A DNA stretch of 52,733 nucleotides from Sphingopyxis sp. (GCF_016463645.1 NZ_JAEMQX010000014.1:1-52733); one strand, 5' to 3'. Shown: positions 18,509 through 27,622, counted from the stretch's first letter. The notes: generated by a model from the sequence alone, not told the origin. Numbers and translations are program-made.

Positions 18509-18663
18509 CCTATAACGACCTCAGGCATTTTGCCGACAGCTGGGGGCTGCTCGCCATGACCCTGCTGTTCCTCACCCTCATCGCCTGGCCGTTCCGGCCG
18601 AGCGCCCGCGCGCGCAACGACGAAGCGGCGAACATGATCTTCAGGGAAGACGAGCATGGCTGA
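18505..18663 (+). CDS. ccoQ: cbb3 oxidase small subunit CcoQ/FixQ
   Basis: A 52-codon gene starting [16 protein letters not shown], with one membrane helix (about 12-30, [16 protein letters not shown]) and a charged tail ending EDEHG. The ATG overlaps the ccoO TGA (ATGA) and the 3' end overlaps ccoP by eight bases. Size, topology and position are those of CcoQ, which stabilises the cbb3 complex. Confidence 0.93.
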   Translation: MTYNDLRHFADSWGLLAMTLLFLTLIAWPFRPSARARNDEAANMIFREDEHG

Positions 18664-19579
18664 GCAGAAACGCATCGACGAAGCCACCGGCACGAGCACG
18701 GTCGGCCATGAGTGGGACGGTATCGAGGAACTCGACACGCCGATGCCGCGCTGGTGGCTGTGGACCTTCTACGCCACGATCGTCTGGGGACTGGCCTATG
18801 CCGTCCTCTATCCCGCCTGGCCACTCGTGAACAGCGCGACCGAGGGGGTGCTCGGCTGGTCGAGCCGCGGCGATCTGTACAAGGAAATGCGTGCCGATGC
18901 GCTGCGCCGCGCGCCGACGGTGGGCGCGATCGCGGCGACGGCGATCACCGACCTGCCCGCGAAACCCGAACTGATGCAGGCGGCGGTGCAGGGCGGCGCG
19001 GCGGCGTTCCGCGTTCATTGCGTCCAGTGCCACGGCGCCGGCGGTGCGGGGGTGAAGAAGCTCTACCCCAGCCTGACCGACGACGACTGGCTGTGGGGAG
19101 GCGACCTTGCGAGCATCCAATATACCGTCACCCACGGCATCCGGAACCCCGACCACAAGGACACGCGCACCAGCCTGATGCCTGCCTTCGGTCGCGACGG
19201 CATTCTCGACGCGGCGCAGATCGGCGATGTCGTCAGCTTCGTTCGCGCGATCAGCCGGCAGGAAAGGGCGAGTGCCTCGTCGGCGCGCGGCGCGGCGCTG
19301 TTCGAGGCGAATTGCGCGGTCTGTCACGGCGCGGGCGGCGAGGGCGGGCGCCAGTTCGGCGCGCCGAAGCTGACCGACGCGATCTGGCTCTATGGCGGCG
19401 ACCGCGACAGCCTGACCGCGACGATCACGCAGCCGCGAAACGGCGTGATGCCGCGCTGGAACAACCGGCTCGATCCGGTGACGATCAAGATGCTGTCGGC
19501 CTATGTCTATTCGCTGGGCGGCGGTGAGAAGGGGCTTGCCCCGGTCGCCAAGGAGCAGGGAGTCGATGGCCAGCCCTGA
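18656..19579 (+). CDS. ccoP: cytochrome cbb3 oxidase subunit III (di-haem cytochrome c)
   Basis: 307 residues. A membrane anchor (about 33-58, preceded by TPMPRWWLWTFYAT, a CcoP hallmark) and two cytochrome c domains with CVQCH at 122-126 and CAVCH at 220-224. Each has a downstream Met (LMPAFGRDG and GVMPRWNNRL). It accepts electrons from the bc1 complex or soluble cytochromes and feeds CcoO. Overlaps ccoQ upstream and ccoG downstream (14 bases). Confidence 0.97.
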   Translation: MAEQKRIDEATGTSTVGHEWDGIEELDTPMPRWWLWTFYATIVWGLAYAVLYPAWPLVNSATEGVLGWSSRGDLYKEMRADALRRAPTVGAIAATAITDLPAKPELMQAAVQGGAAAFRVHCVQCHGAGGAGVKKLYPSLTDDDWLWGGDLASIQYTVTHGIRNPDHKDTRTSLMPAFGRDGILDAAQIGDVVSFVRAISRQERASASSARGAALFEANCAVCHGAGGEGGRQFGAPKLTDAIWLYGGDRDSLTATITQPRNGVMPRWNNRLDPVTIKMLSAYVYSLGGGEKGLAPVAKEQGVDGQP

Positions 19580-21023
19580 AGACCTCTCCGGCCAGCCCGC
19601 GCCGCTCTACGAGGCGCGGAAGGGCGTTTACCCGAAGGCGGTGAACGGCCCCTTCCGCCGCTTCAAATGGGCGATCATGGCGGTGACGCTCGCGATCTAT
19701 TACGGCACGCCGTGGATTCGCTGGGATCGCGGGCCCTATGCGCCCGACCAGGCGGTGCTCGTCGATCTCGCGAACCGCCGCTTCTACATGTTCCAGATCG
19801 AGATCTGGCCGCATGAATTCTATTATGTTGCCGGCCTTTTGATCATGGCGGGGGTCGGTCTGTTCCTCGTGACCAGCGCGGTCGGGCGCGCTTGGTGCGG
19901 CTATGCCTGCCCGCAGACGGTGTGGACCGATCTGTTCCAGCATGTCGACCGGCTGGTCGACGGTGATCGCAATGCACAGGTCCGGCTGGCCAAGGGGCCG
20001 TGGACCTTCGAGAAGGTCGCAAAGCGCGGACTTAAATATCTGATCTACCTCGCCATTGCCTTCTGGACGGGCGGCGCGTGGATCATGTATTTCGCCGATG
20101 CGCCGACGCTGACGGCGGATTTCTGGACCGGGCAGGCGGCACCGGTCGCCTATGGCACCGTTGCGCTACTGACCGCGACAACCTTCATCCTCGGCGGTTT
20201 CCTGCGTGAACAGGTGTGCGTCTATATGTGCCCCTGGCCGCGTATCCAGACCGCGATGATGGACGAAAAATCGCTGCTGGTGACCTACAAGGACTGGCGT
20301 GGCGAGCCGCGCGGCAGCGTCAAGAAGGCGATGGCCCACCCGGGTGCGTTCGGCGACTGCATCGACTGCAACCAGTGCGTCGCGGTCTGCCCGACGGGGA
20401 TCGACATTCGCGAAGGGCCGCAGATCGGCTGCATCACCTGCGCGCTCTGTATCGACGCGTGCGACGGGGTGATGGCACAGGTCGGCCGGCCGCGCGGGCT
20501 GATCGATTATTGCACGCTCGACGACGCCGCCACCGAAAAGGCCGGCGGCACCGGACAGCCGATCCGCAAGACGCTGACCCGCCCGCGTACGCTGATCTAT
20601 TTCGGTGTGTGGACCGCGATCGGTACGGCGATGCTCTTTTCGCTCGGGCAACGTACGCGGCTCGACCTCGCCGTCCAGCACGAACGCAGCCCGCTCTATG
20701 TCCAGCTTTCCGACGGGCATGTCCGGAACAATTACACGCTGAAGCTGCGCAACATGGAAACGCGTCCGCGCCGCGTCGCGGTGACGGTCAGCGGGCTTCC
20801 GGGCGCCGCGGTGTGGACCGAAGACGGCGCGCGCGAGGGGGCCGGGCAGGCGGTCACGCTGACGCTTTCGCCCGACAGTGTCACGCGCCTCAAGCTCTTC
20901 ATCGCAGCGCCGGGGGCAGGGCCGGCGCGACAGGATTTCACGATCAGCACGCGCGGTCTCGACGGTGATCCGCGCGGCGACAGCGACATCATCCAGTTCG
21001 ACCGGCCGGAGGCGGGACAATGA
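19566..21023 (+). CDS. ccoG: cbb3 oxidase accessory protein CcoG/FixG/RdxA
   Basis: Membrane iron-sulfur protein needed for cbb3 maturation; CcoG proteins have been linked to copper(II) reduction for the oxidase. 485 residues. The ATG at 19566 is preceded by AAGGAG; the frame is open further upstream inside ccoP but without a ribosome site. About five membrane helices, CGYACPQTVWTD and CVYMCPWPRIQ motifs, then two ferredoxin clusters (CIDCNQCVAVCP and CITCALCIDAC) and a C-terminal Ig-like domain. Overlaps ccoH by four bases. Confidence 0.95.
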   Translation: MASPEDLSGQPAPLYEARKGVYPKAVNGPFRRFKWAIMAVTLAIYYGTPWIRWDRGPYAPDQAVLVDLANRRFYMFQIEIWPHEFYYVAGLLIMAGVGLFLVTSAVGRAWCGYACPQTVWTDLFQHVDRLVDGDRNAQVRLAKGPWTFEKVAKRGLKYLIYLAIAFWTGGAWIMYFADAPTLTADFWTGQAAPVAYGTVALLTATTFILGGFLREQVCVYMCPWPRIQTAMMDEKSLLVTYKDWRGEPRGSVKKAMAHPGAFGDCIDCNQCVAVCPTGIDIREGPQIGCITCALCIDACDGVMAQVGRPRGLIDYCTLDDAATEKAGGTGQPIRKTLTRPRTLIYFGVWTAIGTAMLFSLGQRTRLDLAVQHERSPLYVQLSDGHVRNNYTLKLRNMETRPRRVAVTVSGLPGAAVWTEDGAREGAGQAVTLTLSPDSVTRLKLFIAAPGAGPARQDFTISTRGLDGDPRGDSDIIQFDRPEAGQ

Positions 21024-21490
21024 CCGACAGGCGCAAACCCAAGGCCTTCACCGGCCGGCACATGACGGCGATTCTCGTCGCCTTCTTCGCGGTGGTGATC
21101 GCGGTCAATTTCACCATGGCGCGCTTCGCCATGTCGACTTTCGGCGGCAAGGTGGTCGAGAACAGCTACGTCGCGAGCCAGCATTATAACGAATGGCTGA
21201 AACGCGCCGACGCGCAGGACCGGCTGGGGTGGGACGCGCGTATCGCGCTCGACGCGACCCGGCATGTCCTGCTGACGATCCGCAAGGGCGGCGTTCCGCT
21301 CGACGGCGTGCAGGCGTCGGCGACGGTCAATCACCCCGTTGGGCGCACCGCGCCCGTCGCGCTCGCTTTCGAGCCGGCGGCGGGCGGCGTGCTGCGCTCG
21401 GTCGAGCCGCTGGTGTTGGGGCGCTGGCGGCTCGACCTGATCGTCCGGCACGGCCCGGATGAGGCACGATACCGCAAGGACATGCAATGA
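21020..21490 (+). CDS. ccoH: cbb3 oxidase assembly protein CcoH/FixH
   Basis: 156 residues: a short basic N-terminus, one membrane helix (about 16-36, MTAILVAFFAVVIAVNFTMA) and a periplasmic beta-rich domain. The segment VVENSYVASQHYNEWL is characteristic of FixH. It overlaps ccoG and ccoI by four bases each, fixing both ends. FixH is needed for stable assembly of the cbb3 complex. Confidence 0.94.
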   Translation: MTDRRKPKAFTGRHMTAILVAFFAVVIAVNFTMARFAMSTFGGKVVENSYVASQHYNEWLKRADAQDRLGWDARIALDATRHVLLTIRKGGVPLDGVQASATVNHPVGRTAPVALAFEPAAGGVLRSVEPLVLGRWRLDLIVRHGPDEARYRKDMQ

Positions 21491-23601
21491 GCGCCGCCGC
21501 TCTGATCGAACGCGACTTCGCGGTGCCCGATATCCGCTGCGCCGGCTGCATCGCGAAGCTGGAACAGGGGCTGGTGCGCGACAGGCGCATCGCCGCCGCG
21601 CGCGTCAATTTCACCGAAAAACGGGTGCATCTTTCGTACACTCCCGACACCGGGATGCCCGAGCTGATCGGAGCTTTTTCGAACCTGGGATTCGAGGCGC
21701 ACCCGATCGGAACCGGCCCCGACGAAGCCGGGATCGAGGCCGAAACGAGCCGTGAGCTGCTGCGCGCGGTTGCCGTGTCGGGCTTCGCGATGATGAATAT
21801 CATGCTCCTCTCGGTATCGGTCTGGTCGGGTGCGACCGGGGCAACGCGCGACCTGTTCCACTGGCTGTCGGCCGCGATCGCCTTGCCGACCGTCGCCTAT
21901 GCCGGGCGGCCCTTCTTTCGTTCGGCGTGGAGAGCGCTCCGCCATGGCGGCACGAACATGGACGTACCGATCAGCATCGGCGTCGCGCTCGTCTGCGCGA
22001 TCAGCCTTTACGAGACCGCGACGAGCGGGCCGCATGCCTATTTCGATGGAGCGGCAATGCTGCTCTTCTTCCTGCTCTGCGGCCGCTGGCTCGACAGCGT
22101 GATGCGCGACCGTGCGCGCGGCGGGGTGGCCGCGCTGCTGCGCAACATGGGCACCGGCGCGATGGTGATCGACGATGGCGACCGCAGCCGCTGGGTCGAT
22201 GCGACCGCGCTGGAGCCGGGGATGGTGATGCTCGTCGCGGCGGGGGAACGGCTCGCGGCCGACGGGGTGATCGTCGGCGGAGAGAGCCAGCTCGACCTGT
22301 CGTTGCTGACCGGTGAGAGCGTCCCGCAAAACGCCGGGCCCGACGACCGCGTGCATGCGGGGACACTGAATCTCGACGCACCGGTCCGCGTGCGCGTGAC
22401 GGCTGCGGGTGCCGACACCGCCATCGCCGACATCGCGCGGCTGATGGGCGAGGCGGCGCAGGGCAAGTCGCGCTACGTTCGCATCGCCGATCGCGCGGCG
22501 CGATTTTATGCGCCCGCCGTCCATTGTCTGGCGCTGACGGCCTTTGCCGCCTGGATGATCGCGGGGGCGGGCTGGCACCACAGCCTGCTGATCGCCGCCG
22601 CGGTGCTGATCATCACCTGTCCGTGCGCGCTCGGCCTCGCGGTGCCGGCGGCGCAGATCGTCGCGGCGGGCGAACTGATGCGCGCGGGCGTGCTGATCAA
22701 GGACGGTTCGGCGCTCGAGCGGCTGGCGGAGGTCGACCGCGCGCTTGTCGACAAGACGGGCACGCTGACACTCGGCCGACCCGAGGCGCTGGGTCTCGAA
22801 CGGTTCGACGACGGGGTGAAATCGCTGATCCTCGCGCTGGCGCAGGCGAGCCGCCATCCGCTCAGCGAGGCGCTGATGCGCGGACTCCGGACGTCCGATG
22901 TCCGCCCCGTCGAAGTGACATCGATCCGCGAGACGCCGGGCTTCGGCATCGAGGCGCTTTGGGGGGATCGCATCGTGACGCTCGGCCGGCCGCAGGGTCG
23001 GGGGCTCGGCGATGCGCTTGCGACCGAACTTTCGGTCGATGGACGGGCCGTTGCGACGATCGGCTTTGCCGACCGGCTGCGCCCCGACGCCTCGGAAGCG
23101 ATCGCGGCGCTTGGCCGCGAGGGCATCGACGCGATGATCCTGTCGGGCGACCGCGCCGAAGCCGTCGCGCCCGTGGCGCGCGAACTCGGGCTGACCGCGC
23201 AGACCGGAATGAGTCCGCACGACAAGCTTGCGGCGATCGAACGGCAGGCCGCACAGGGCCACAAGGTGCTGATGATCGGTGACGGCCTCAACGACGGGCC
23301 GGCGCTCGCTGCGGGTTATGCGTCGATGGCGCCCGGGTCGGCGAGCGACGTCGGCAAGAATGCCGCCGACTGTATCTTCCTCGGCGACCGGATGATGCCG
23401 GTGGTGCAGACGATCCGTATGGCGCGGCGCACGCAGGCGATCGTGCGGCAGAATTTCATCGCGGCGATCGGCTATAATATCATCGCGGTGCCGCTCGCTT
23501 TCCTCGGCTTCGTGACGCCGCTCGTCGCGGCGATCGCGATGTCGGGATCGTCGCTGATTGTCGTCGGCAATGCGCTGCGGCTGAAAGGGACGATCCGGTG
23601 A
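21487..23601 (+). CDS. ccoI: cbb3-associated copper-exporting P-type ATPase
   Basis: P1B-type ATPase that moves copper across the inner membrane for insertion into CcoN. 704 residues. N-terminal heavy-metal domain with CAGC at 18-21, membrane copper motif CPC at 378-380, actuator motif LLTGES, phosphorylation site DKTGT with Asp422, and the hinge MIGDGLNDGPALA. The order ccoG-ccoH-ccoI-ccoS identifies it as the FixI type rather than CopA. The stop overlaps the ccoS GTG. Confidence 0.96.
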   Translation: MSAAALIERDFAVPDIRCAGCIAKLEQGLVRDRRIAAARVNFTEKRVHLSYTPDTGMPELIGAFSNLGFEAHPIGTGPDEAGIEAETSRELLRAVAVSGFAMMNIMLLSVSVWSGATGATRDLFHWLSAAIALPTVAYAGRPFFRSAWRALRHGGTNMDVPISIGVALVCAISLYETATSGPHAYFDGAAMLLFFLLCGRWLDSVMRDRARGGVAALLRNMGTGAMVIDDGDRSRWVDATALEPGMVMLVAAGERLAADGVIVGGESQLDLSLLTGESVPQNAGPDDRVHAGTLNLDAPVRVRVTAAGADTAIADIARLMGEAAQGKSRYVRIADRAARFYAPAVHCLALTAFAAWMIAGAGWHHSLLIAAAVLIITCPCALGLAVPAAQIVAAGELMRAGVLIKDGSALERLAEVDRALVDKTGTLTLGRPEALGLERFDDGVKSLILALAQASRHPLSEALMRGLRTSDVRPVEVTSIRETPGFGIEALWGDRIVTLGRPQGRGLGDALATELSVDGRAVATIGFADRLRPDASEAIAALGREGIDAMILSGDRAEAVAPVARELGLTAQTGMSPHDKLAAIERQAAQGHKVLMIGDGLNDGPALAAGYASMAPGSASDVGKNAADCIFLGDRMMPVVQTIRMARRTQAIVRQNFIAAIGYNIIAVPLAFLGFVTPLVAAIAMSGSSLIVVGNALRLKGTIR

Positions 23602-23753
23602 ACGGACTGATCTTCCTCATCCCGATCGCGCTCGGGCTCGGCCTGCTCGGACTTGCGGCGTTCTTCTGGTCGCTCCGCAAGGGGCAGTTCGACGATCTCG
23701 ACGGCGCGGCGCTGCGCATCTTCGTCGAGGAGGAAGAGGGCCGGGAGGCATGA
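23598..23753 (+). CDS. ccoS: cbb3 oxidase assembly protein CcoS/FixS
   Basis: A 51-residue protein from a GTG start that overlaps the ccoI TGA (GTGA). It has one membrane helix (MNGLIFLIPIALGLGLLGLA) followed by FFWSLRKGQFDDLDG, the FixS signature, and an acidic tail. The gene ends in TGA overlapping the next ATG. CcoS is required for cofactor insertion into the oxidase. Confidence 0.93.
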   Translation: MNGLIFLIPIALGLGLLGLAAFFWSLRKGQFDDLDGAALRIFVEEEEGREA

Positions 23754-23980
23754 ACATGCGTCGCTTGCTTGCCGCGATGGGCGCCGCCGCGCTCATGCAG
23801 CCGCCGATCGCGGCCGATGCGCGCATCCTGACCGTGCCCTCGTGCGGCGGTGCGGCGCACCGGATGATCGTCCCCGGCGATCCCGCCGATCCCGATCAGC
23901 GCCGCGACTGCGCCAAGGCCTGCCACGCCGTCACCGATCGGCGCAGCAAAGCGGGAGAGGGCAAAAAGGGCTGCTGCTGA
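23750..23980 (+). CDS. small secreted cysteine-rich protein in the cbb3 operon
   Basis: 76 residues with a signal peptide (MNMRRLLAAMGAAALMQPPI, likely cleavage after IAADA). The mature part has five cysteines: 32, 54, 58, 75 and 76. Residues 54-59 read CAKACH, a CX3CH arrangement that resembles an atypical haem c attachment site, and the protein ends KKGCC. The ATG overlaps the ccoS stop (ATGA); a second ATG at 23756 is also possible. I do not recognise the family. Position suggests a role in copper or haem handling for the oxidase, but that is inference. Confidence 0.65.
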   Translation: MNMRRLLAAMGAAALMQPPIAADARILTVPSCGGAAHRMIVPGDPADPDQRRDCAKACHAVTDRRSKAGEGKKGCC

Positions 23981-23990
23981 CGCCCGGACG

Positions 23991-24004
23991 TTGATCCCGG
24001 TCAA
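23991..24004. promoter_or_regulatory. FNR-type box upstream of hemN
   Basis: TTGATCCCGGTCAA matches TTGAT-N4-ATCAA with one mismatch and ends 34 bp before the hemN ATG. The eleven bases TTGATCCCGGT differ from the ccoN box at a single position. Confidence 0.7.
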
Positions 24005-24038
24005 TGTTGCGGCTGGCGCGCGGGCGTAGGAGGCATTC

Positions 24039-25334
24039 ATGTGGTCCTATCATCCCGATCTGCTCGCCAAGCCGGTGCCGCGCTACACCAGCTATCCCAC
24101 CGCGATGGAATTCACCGACGCTGTGGGCGCCGACGATTATGCGCTGGCGCTCGACCGCGTCGAGGCGGCGACGCCGGTCTCGCTCTATGTCCATATCCCC
24201 TTTTGCGAGCAGATCTGCTGGTATTGCGGTTGCAACACCGGCGCTGCGGGGCGGACGCAGCGACTGGCCGACTATCTGACGGCCCTGCGGGCGGAGATCT
24301 CGCTCGTCGCCAAGCGCCTCGGCGGGCGCGGGCGGGTCCGGCGCATCGCTTTCGGTGGCGGCAGTCCGAACGCCATCGCGCCGGTCGAGCTGGTGCGTCT
24401 GCTCGACCGCATCCTGACCGTCTTCGATGCGCATCGGCCGGAGATTTCGATCGAACTCGACCCGCGCGGCTTTTCCGCCGAATGGGCGCTTGTGCTCGCC
24501 GCGGCGCATGTCACGCGCGTCAGTCTGGGCGTCCAGACCTTCGCGCCGCATGTCCAGCAGGCGATCGGACGGATCCAGCCGCTGTCGCATATCGAGCGCG
24601 TCGTTGCTGCGCTGCGCCTTCGCGACATCGATGCGATCAATTTCGACCTGATGTACGGATTGCCGGGGCAGTCGCTGGCCGACCTCGACACCACGCTGGA
24701 CGAGGCGATCCGCCTTGCGCCGAGCCGGATCGCGCTGTTCGGCTACGCGCATCTTCCCGACATGATCCCGCGCCAGCGGCGGATCGACGCGACGAACCTT
24801 CCCGACCAGCAGCTCCGCTTTGCGCAGGCCGCACTGGGAAACAGGCGCCTGACCGATGCGGGCTATATACCGGTGGGCTTTGACCATTTCGCGTTGCCCG
24901 ACGACCCCTTGGCCATCGCGGCGGGCGAAGGGCGCGTGAACCGAAATTTCCAGGGGTTCACCGAGGATGACGCTCCGGTCCTGCTTGGCTTCGGAGCGAG
25001 CGCGATCAGCCGCTTTCCGGACCTGATCGTCCAGAACGAGAAGCGCGCCGGGCCTTATCGGGATTTGGTCGGTGAAGGGCGCCTGGCCGCCGTGCGCGGC
25101 GTATCGATCGACGACGTGCAGCGAATGCGCGGGGAAAATATCCGCAACCTTCTCTGCAGCGGACGGACCCGTATCGGGACCGAGAGCAGGGAGCGTGTCC
25201 GGAGCATTCTCGGCGAATATGAGCGTCGCGGTGTCATCGCATGGGACGCTGACGATCTGGTGATCCGCGACGAAGGCCTGCCCTATGCGCGGCATGTCGC
25301 GGCGCAGTTCGACAGTCTCAGAGGGACCATTTGA
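24039..25334 (+). CDS. hemN: oxygen-independent coproporphyrinogen III oxidase
   Basis: Radical-SAM enzyme converting coproporphyrinogen III to protoporphyrinogen IX without oxygen; supplies haem for cbb3 and other cytochromes at low oxygen. 431 residues. N-terminal VPRYTSYPTA, cluster motif HIPFCEQICWYCGCN (CX3CX2CXC), FDLMYGLPGQ, FGYAHLP and NRNFQGFT all match true HemN rather than the HemW group. The usual GGGTPT motif reads GGGSPN. Starts with AGGAGGC upstream of the ATG at 24039. Last functional gene of the FnrL island. Confidence 0.95.
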   Translation: MWSYHPDLLAKPVPRYTSYPTAMEFTDAVGADDYALALDRVEAATPVSLYVHIPFCEQICWYCGCNTGAAGRTQRLADYLTALRAEISLVAKRLGGRGRVRRIAFGGGSPNAIAPVELVRLLDRILTVFDAHRPEISIELDPRGFSAEWALVLAAAHVTRVSLGVQTFAPHVQQAIGRIQPLSHIERVVAALRLRDIDAINFDLMYGLPGQSLADLDTTLDEAIRLAPSRIALFGYAHLPDMIPRQRRIDATNLPDQQLRFAQAALGNRRLTDAGYIPVGFDHFALPDDPLAIAAGEGRVNRNFQGFTEDDAPVLLGFGASAISRFPDLIVQNEKRAGPYRDLVGEGRLAAVRGVSIDDVQRMRGENIRNLLCSGRTRIGTESRERVRSILGEYERRGVIAWDADDLVIRDEGLPYARHVAAQFDSLRGTI

Positions 25335-25429
25335 ACCATGACATCATTTGTCCGCTGATACCGATTGTCGCCCGACAACGGCCAGTCCGCAACCGGCCAA
25401 AAGCTTCCTGCCCTCGGGCGGACCGCGGC

Positions 25430-25723
25430 GAGCGAGCGGTCGGATCGATGGTGACGCAGCTTGCGCGCGAGTTGGGGCCCACGTCATCGGAACCGGGCGC
25501 GGGGCCGATTGGCATGCGGTCCGCGCGCCTGGTTCGATCCGGCGGGCGGCTGGTGTCGATCGTGGGCCCTGCCGACGGTCAGTTGACCGAAATCGTTCAG
25601 CGGGTGCGGGACGGGCGACTGCGCACGAACATCGGCATTGTCGCGCCCCTCGATGAGGCCGTGGCGGCTTTCAATCCGGCCGCACGACGCTCCGGCGAGA
25701 CGATCGTCCGCATACGCCCTTGA
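25430..25723 (+). pseudogene. remnant of a zinc-type/quinone oxidoreductase (MDR family)
   Basis: Fragments of one medium-chain dehydrogenase can be read in two frames: GSMVTQLAREL in one, then AHVIGTGRGAD after an apparent one-base loss near 25475, then back to the first frame for LVRSGGRLVSIVGPAD and QLTEIVQRVRDGRLRTNIG, ending ETIVRIRP and TGA at 25723. These pieces appear in the order seen in NADPH:quinone oxidoreductase-like proteins, but the N-terminal half and at least two internal segments are missing. It follows hemN directly. Between 25335 and 25430 nothing coding is evident. Confidence 0.7.
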
Positions 25724-25762
25724 CGATATGGTCGGGGATATGCGGGAACCGGCAGCCGCCGG

Positions 25763-25791
25763 AAAAAGGGGCGCGGTGCGGACCGCGCCCC
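25763..25791 (-). terminator. intrinsic terminator of the DUF3617 gene
   Basis: GGGGCGCGGT (25768-25777) pairs with ACCGCGCCCC (25782-25791) across a four-base loop. On the minus strand the stem is followed by five T residues. It stands 25 bp past the stop of the leftward lipoprotein gene. Confidence 0.8.
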
Positions 25792-25816
25792 CTCATTGCC
25801 TCGTTTATACCGAAGC

Positions 25817-26326
25817 TCAGCCCTTGCAGGGGCCGATATTGGTGCTGGTGACCTGCATCTGCATTTCCATGTCACCGCCGCCCATCGGCGACTTGCCCTT
25901 CGAGGTCACGAGAACATCGCTCTTCCTGGCGTCGAGGCTTCCGGCGAGGGCGAGCTCGACCTTCTGCGATCCTTGGGTGCACGTGCCCGCGACGTCGATC
26001 TTGCCGTCGGCGATCCGGTTCTTGTTCCAGGTACAGGCCTGGCCATAACCCTGCGACAGCGCACCGGCGACATCTTCATTGTCTGCCTGTTCCTGCGTGA
26101 GGCACTGTTCGGTTCCGCTTGCCGCTGCCAACTGCTTCGACATCTGGTCCTTCACATTTTCGGGAACGCCCGGCATCTCGAACTTCACCAGCTTGACGTC
26201 GGTCTTCCAGTTGCCGGCTTCGCGCTTCACCGTTCCGGCGGGGTTAGCCGGCTTGTCGTCGCTCTTGCCGCAGCCGCTCAATGCCAGCGCCGCGCCCGTC
26301 ACGGCGACCGTCAAAAACTTCTTCAT
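25817..26326 (-). CDS. DUF3617-family lipoprotein
   Basis: 169 residues. The N-terminus MKKFLTVAVTGAALALSGCG is a lipoprotein signal with the modified Cys at 19. The mature part, with TVKREAGNWKTDVKLVKFEM, TEQCLTQEQAD and a closing VTSTNIGPCKG, fits the DUF3617 family, small proteins of unknown function common in sphingomonads. Four further Cys residues are spaced as if for two disulfides. Stands alone, with its own terminator. Confidence 0.85.
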   Translation of the reverse strand: MKKFLTVAVTGAALALSGCGKSDDKPANPAGTVKREAGNWKTDVKLVKFEMPGVPENVKDQMSKQLAAASGTEQCLTQEQADNEDVAGALSQGYGQACTWNKNRIADGKIDVAGTCTQGSQKVELALAGSLDARKSDVLVTSKGKSPMGGGDMEMQMQVTSTNIGPCKG

Positions 26327-26520
26327 CCTTCGATAGTCCTTCGATTATTGCTCTTGGCTCCCCCCGAGATTCGCAACTGCCTGACGCCCCGGGCGATTGC
26401 GAGCGGACATCTATCAAGTTTTCAACGGGATGCACGTCCAAAGTTAGGGAGCTATCTATCGATGGAGTCCGCCGGCGAAAAACTCGCGAGGTCGATTCCG
26501 GCGGCGTCGATCCTTTCCCG

Positions 26521-27408
26521 CTACTTCAGCGGCAGAAACAGTTCGACGACGACATCCTGCACGGCCGCGTCCGGGAAGAAATCGAGGTGCCGGCGGCAAT
26601 AGATCGGGAAGTCGCGCGCTTCCTCGCCGCTCGCGGGCAGCCAGTCTCCGTAGAGGAAGAGCGCGGCAGGCTCCAGATTGTGGGTGTCATGGACGACGCG
26701 CAGGACCGCGCAGCGTCCGCCGGGGATCATGCCGGCCTTCATGACGTCGTCATCCGGCCCGATCCCGCGGTCGGTTCCGACGCAAAGGTCCATGCTGTAA
26801 TCGGCCGGGTTCGCCGGTGTCCTTTCGGACCGGAAGATATTGAATGTCGGGCTCGTCGCGGGCGAGAGGCCCGCAGCCTTGCGCCACGCGATGAACCGCT
26901 CGATCGTGGCCGGAAGCATGGCGCGGTCGCCGCGATGTTCGAGGATCGCCACCGGCGTCGACGGCACATCGCGGATCGCCACATCGTCATATTCATAATT
27001 TATCTGCATGAGCTTGCTCCTCGCATTGTTGTGAAGCCCAAAGGCCGCAAGCCACGGTGCCCAGTCGGGCGATTTCCGGAACGACGACGGCGATTGTCCG
27101 AACCGCTGCCGGAAGGCGCGGGCGAAGGCGTCGGGCGCGTCGTAACCGGCATCCATCGCGATCTCCGTAATGCTCTGCTCCTCTTTCGAGGCCAGTCGGT
27201 GCGAAGCCCGCTTCATACGGGCCAGCTGGATATAGCGATGCACGGACAGCCCGAAGGTCGCCATGAACTGTCGGTGGAAATGGAATTTCGAGAGGGCTGC
27301 GACCCGGCTTACCGCTTCCAGGTCCAGATCGTCATCGAGATGCCGGTCGATATGGTCGAGCACCCGCTGCATCCGGGCCTGATAATTCTGATGCGCCGTC
27401 CTCATCAT
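26521..27408 (-). CDS. AraC-family regulator with GyrI-like ligand domain
   Basis: 295 residues. The N-terminal 110 carry two helix-turn-helix units of the AraC/XylS type (LEAVSRVAALSKFHFHRQF and ITEIAMDAGYDAPDAFARAF, followed by RFGQSPSSFR). The remaining 160 (VPSTPVAILEHRGD to the C-terminal VELFLPLK) resemble the GyrI-like small-molecule domain of Rob and SbmC. Two ATGs at 27408 and 27405 follow AGGAG; the second has better spacing. The neighbours give no clear target; no operon partner. Confidence 0.88.
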   Translation of the reverse strand: MMRTAHQNYQARMQRVLDHIDRHLDDDLDLEAVSRVAALSKFHFHRQFMATFGLSVHRYIQLARMKRASHRLASKEEQSITEIAMDAGYDAPDAFARAFRQRFGQSPSSFRKSPDWAPWLAAFGLHNNARSKLMQINYEYDDVAIRDVPSTPVAILEHRGDRAMLPATIERFIAWRKAAGLSPATSPTFNIFRSERTPANPADYSMDLCVGTDRGIGPDDDVMKAGMIPGGRCAVLRVVHDTHNLEPAALFLYGDWLPASGEEARDFPIYCRRHLDFFPDAAVQDVVVELFLPLK

Positions 27409-27622
27409 TCACTCCTGCGTGGCAGGTGTCAGATACTTGCCGTTGGTCAAGTCCGCTCGACCGATCTTGCGCATTGGATATCGGCGGCCGCGCTTCTGGA
27501 ACCGGCAGGGGGAACGTTCGATCGGACTCGCGGACGTTCGCGTCCATAGGCGTCCTGAAAGGGCGCAAATGCTGGGATTTTCGCCTCTACCATTGATTTC
27601 GCGCGCGTGTTACGGCCGCGCG

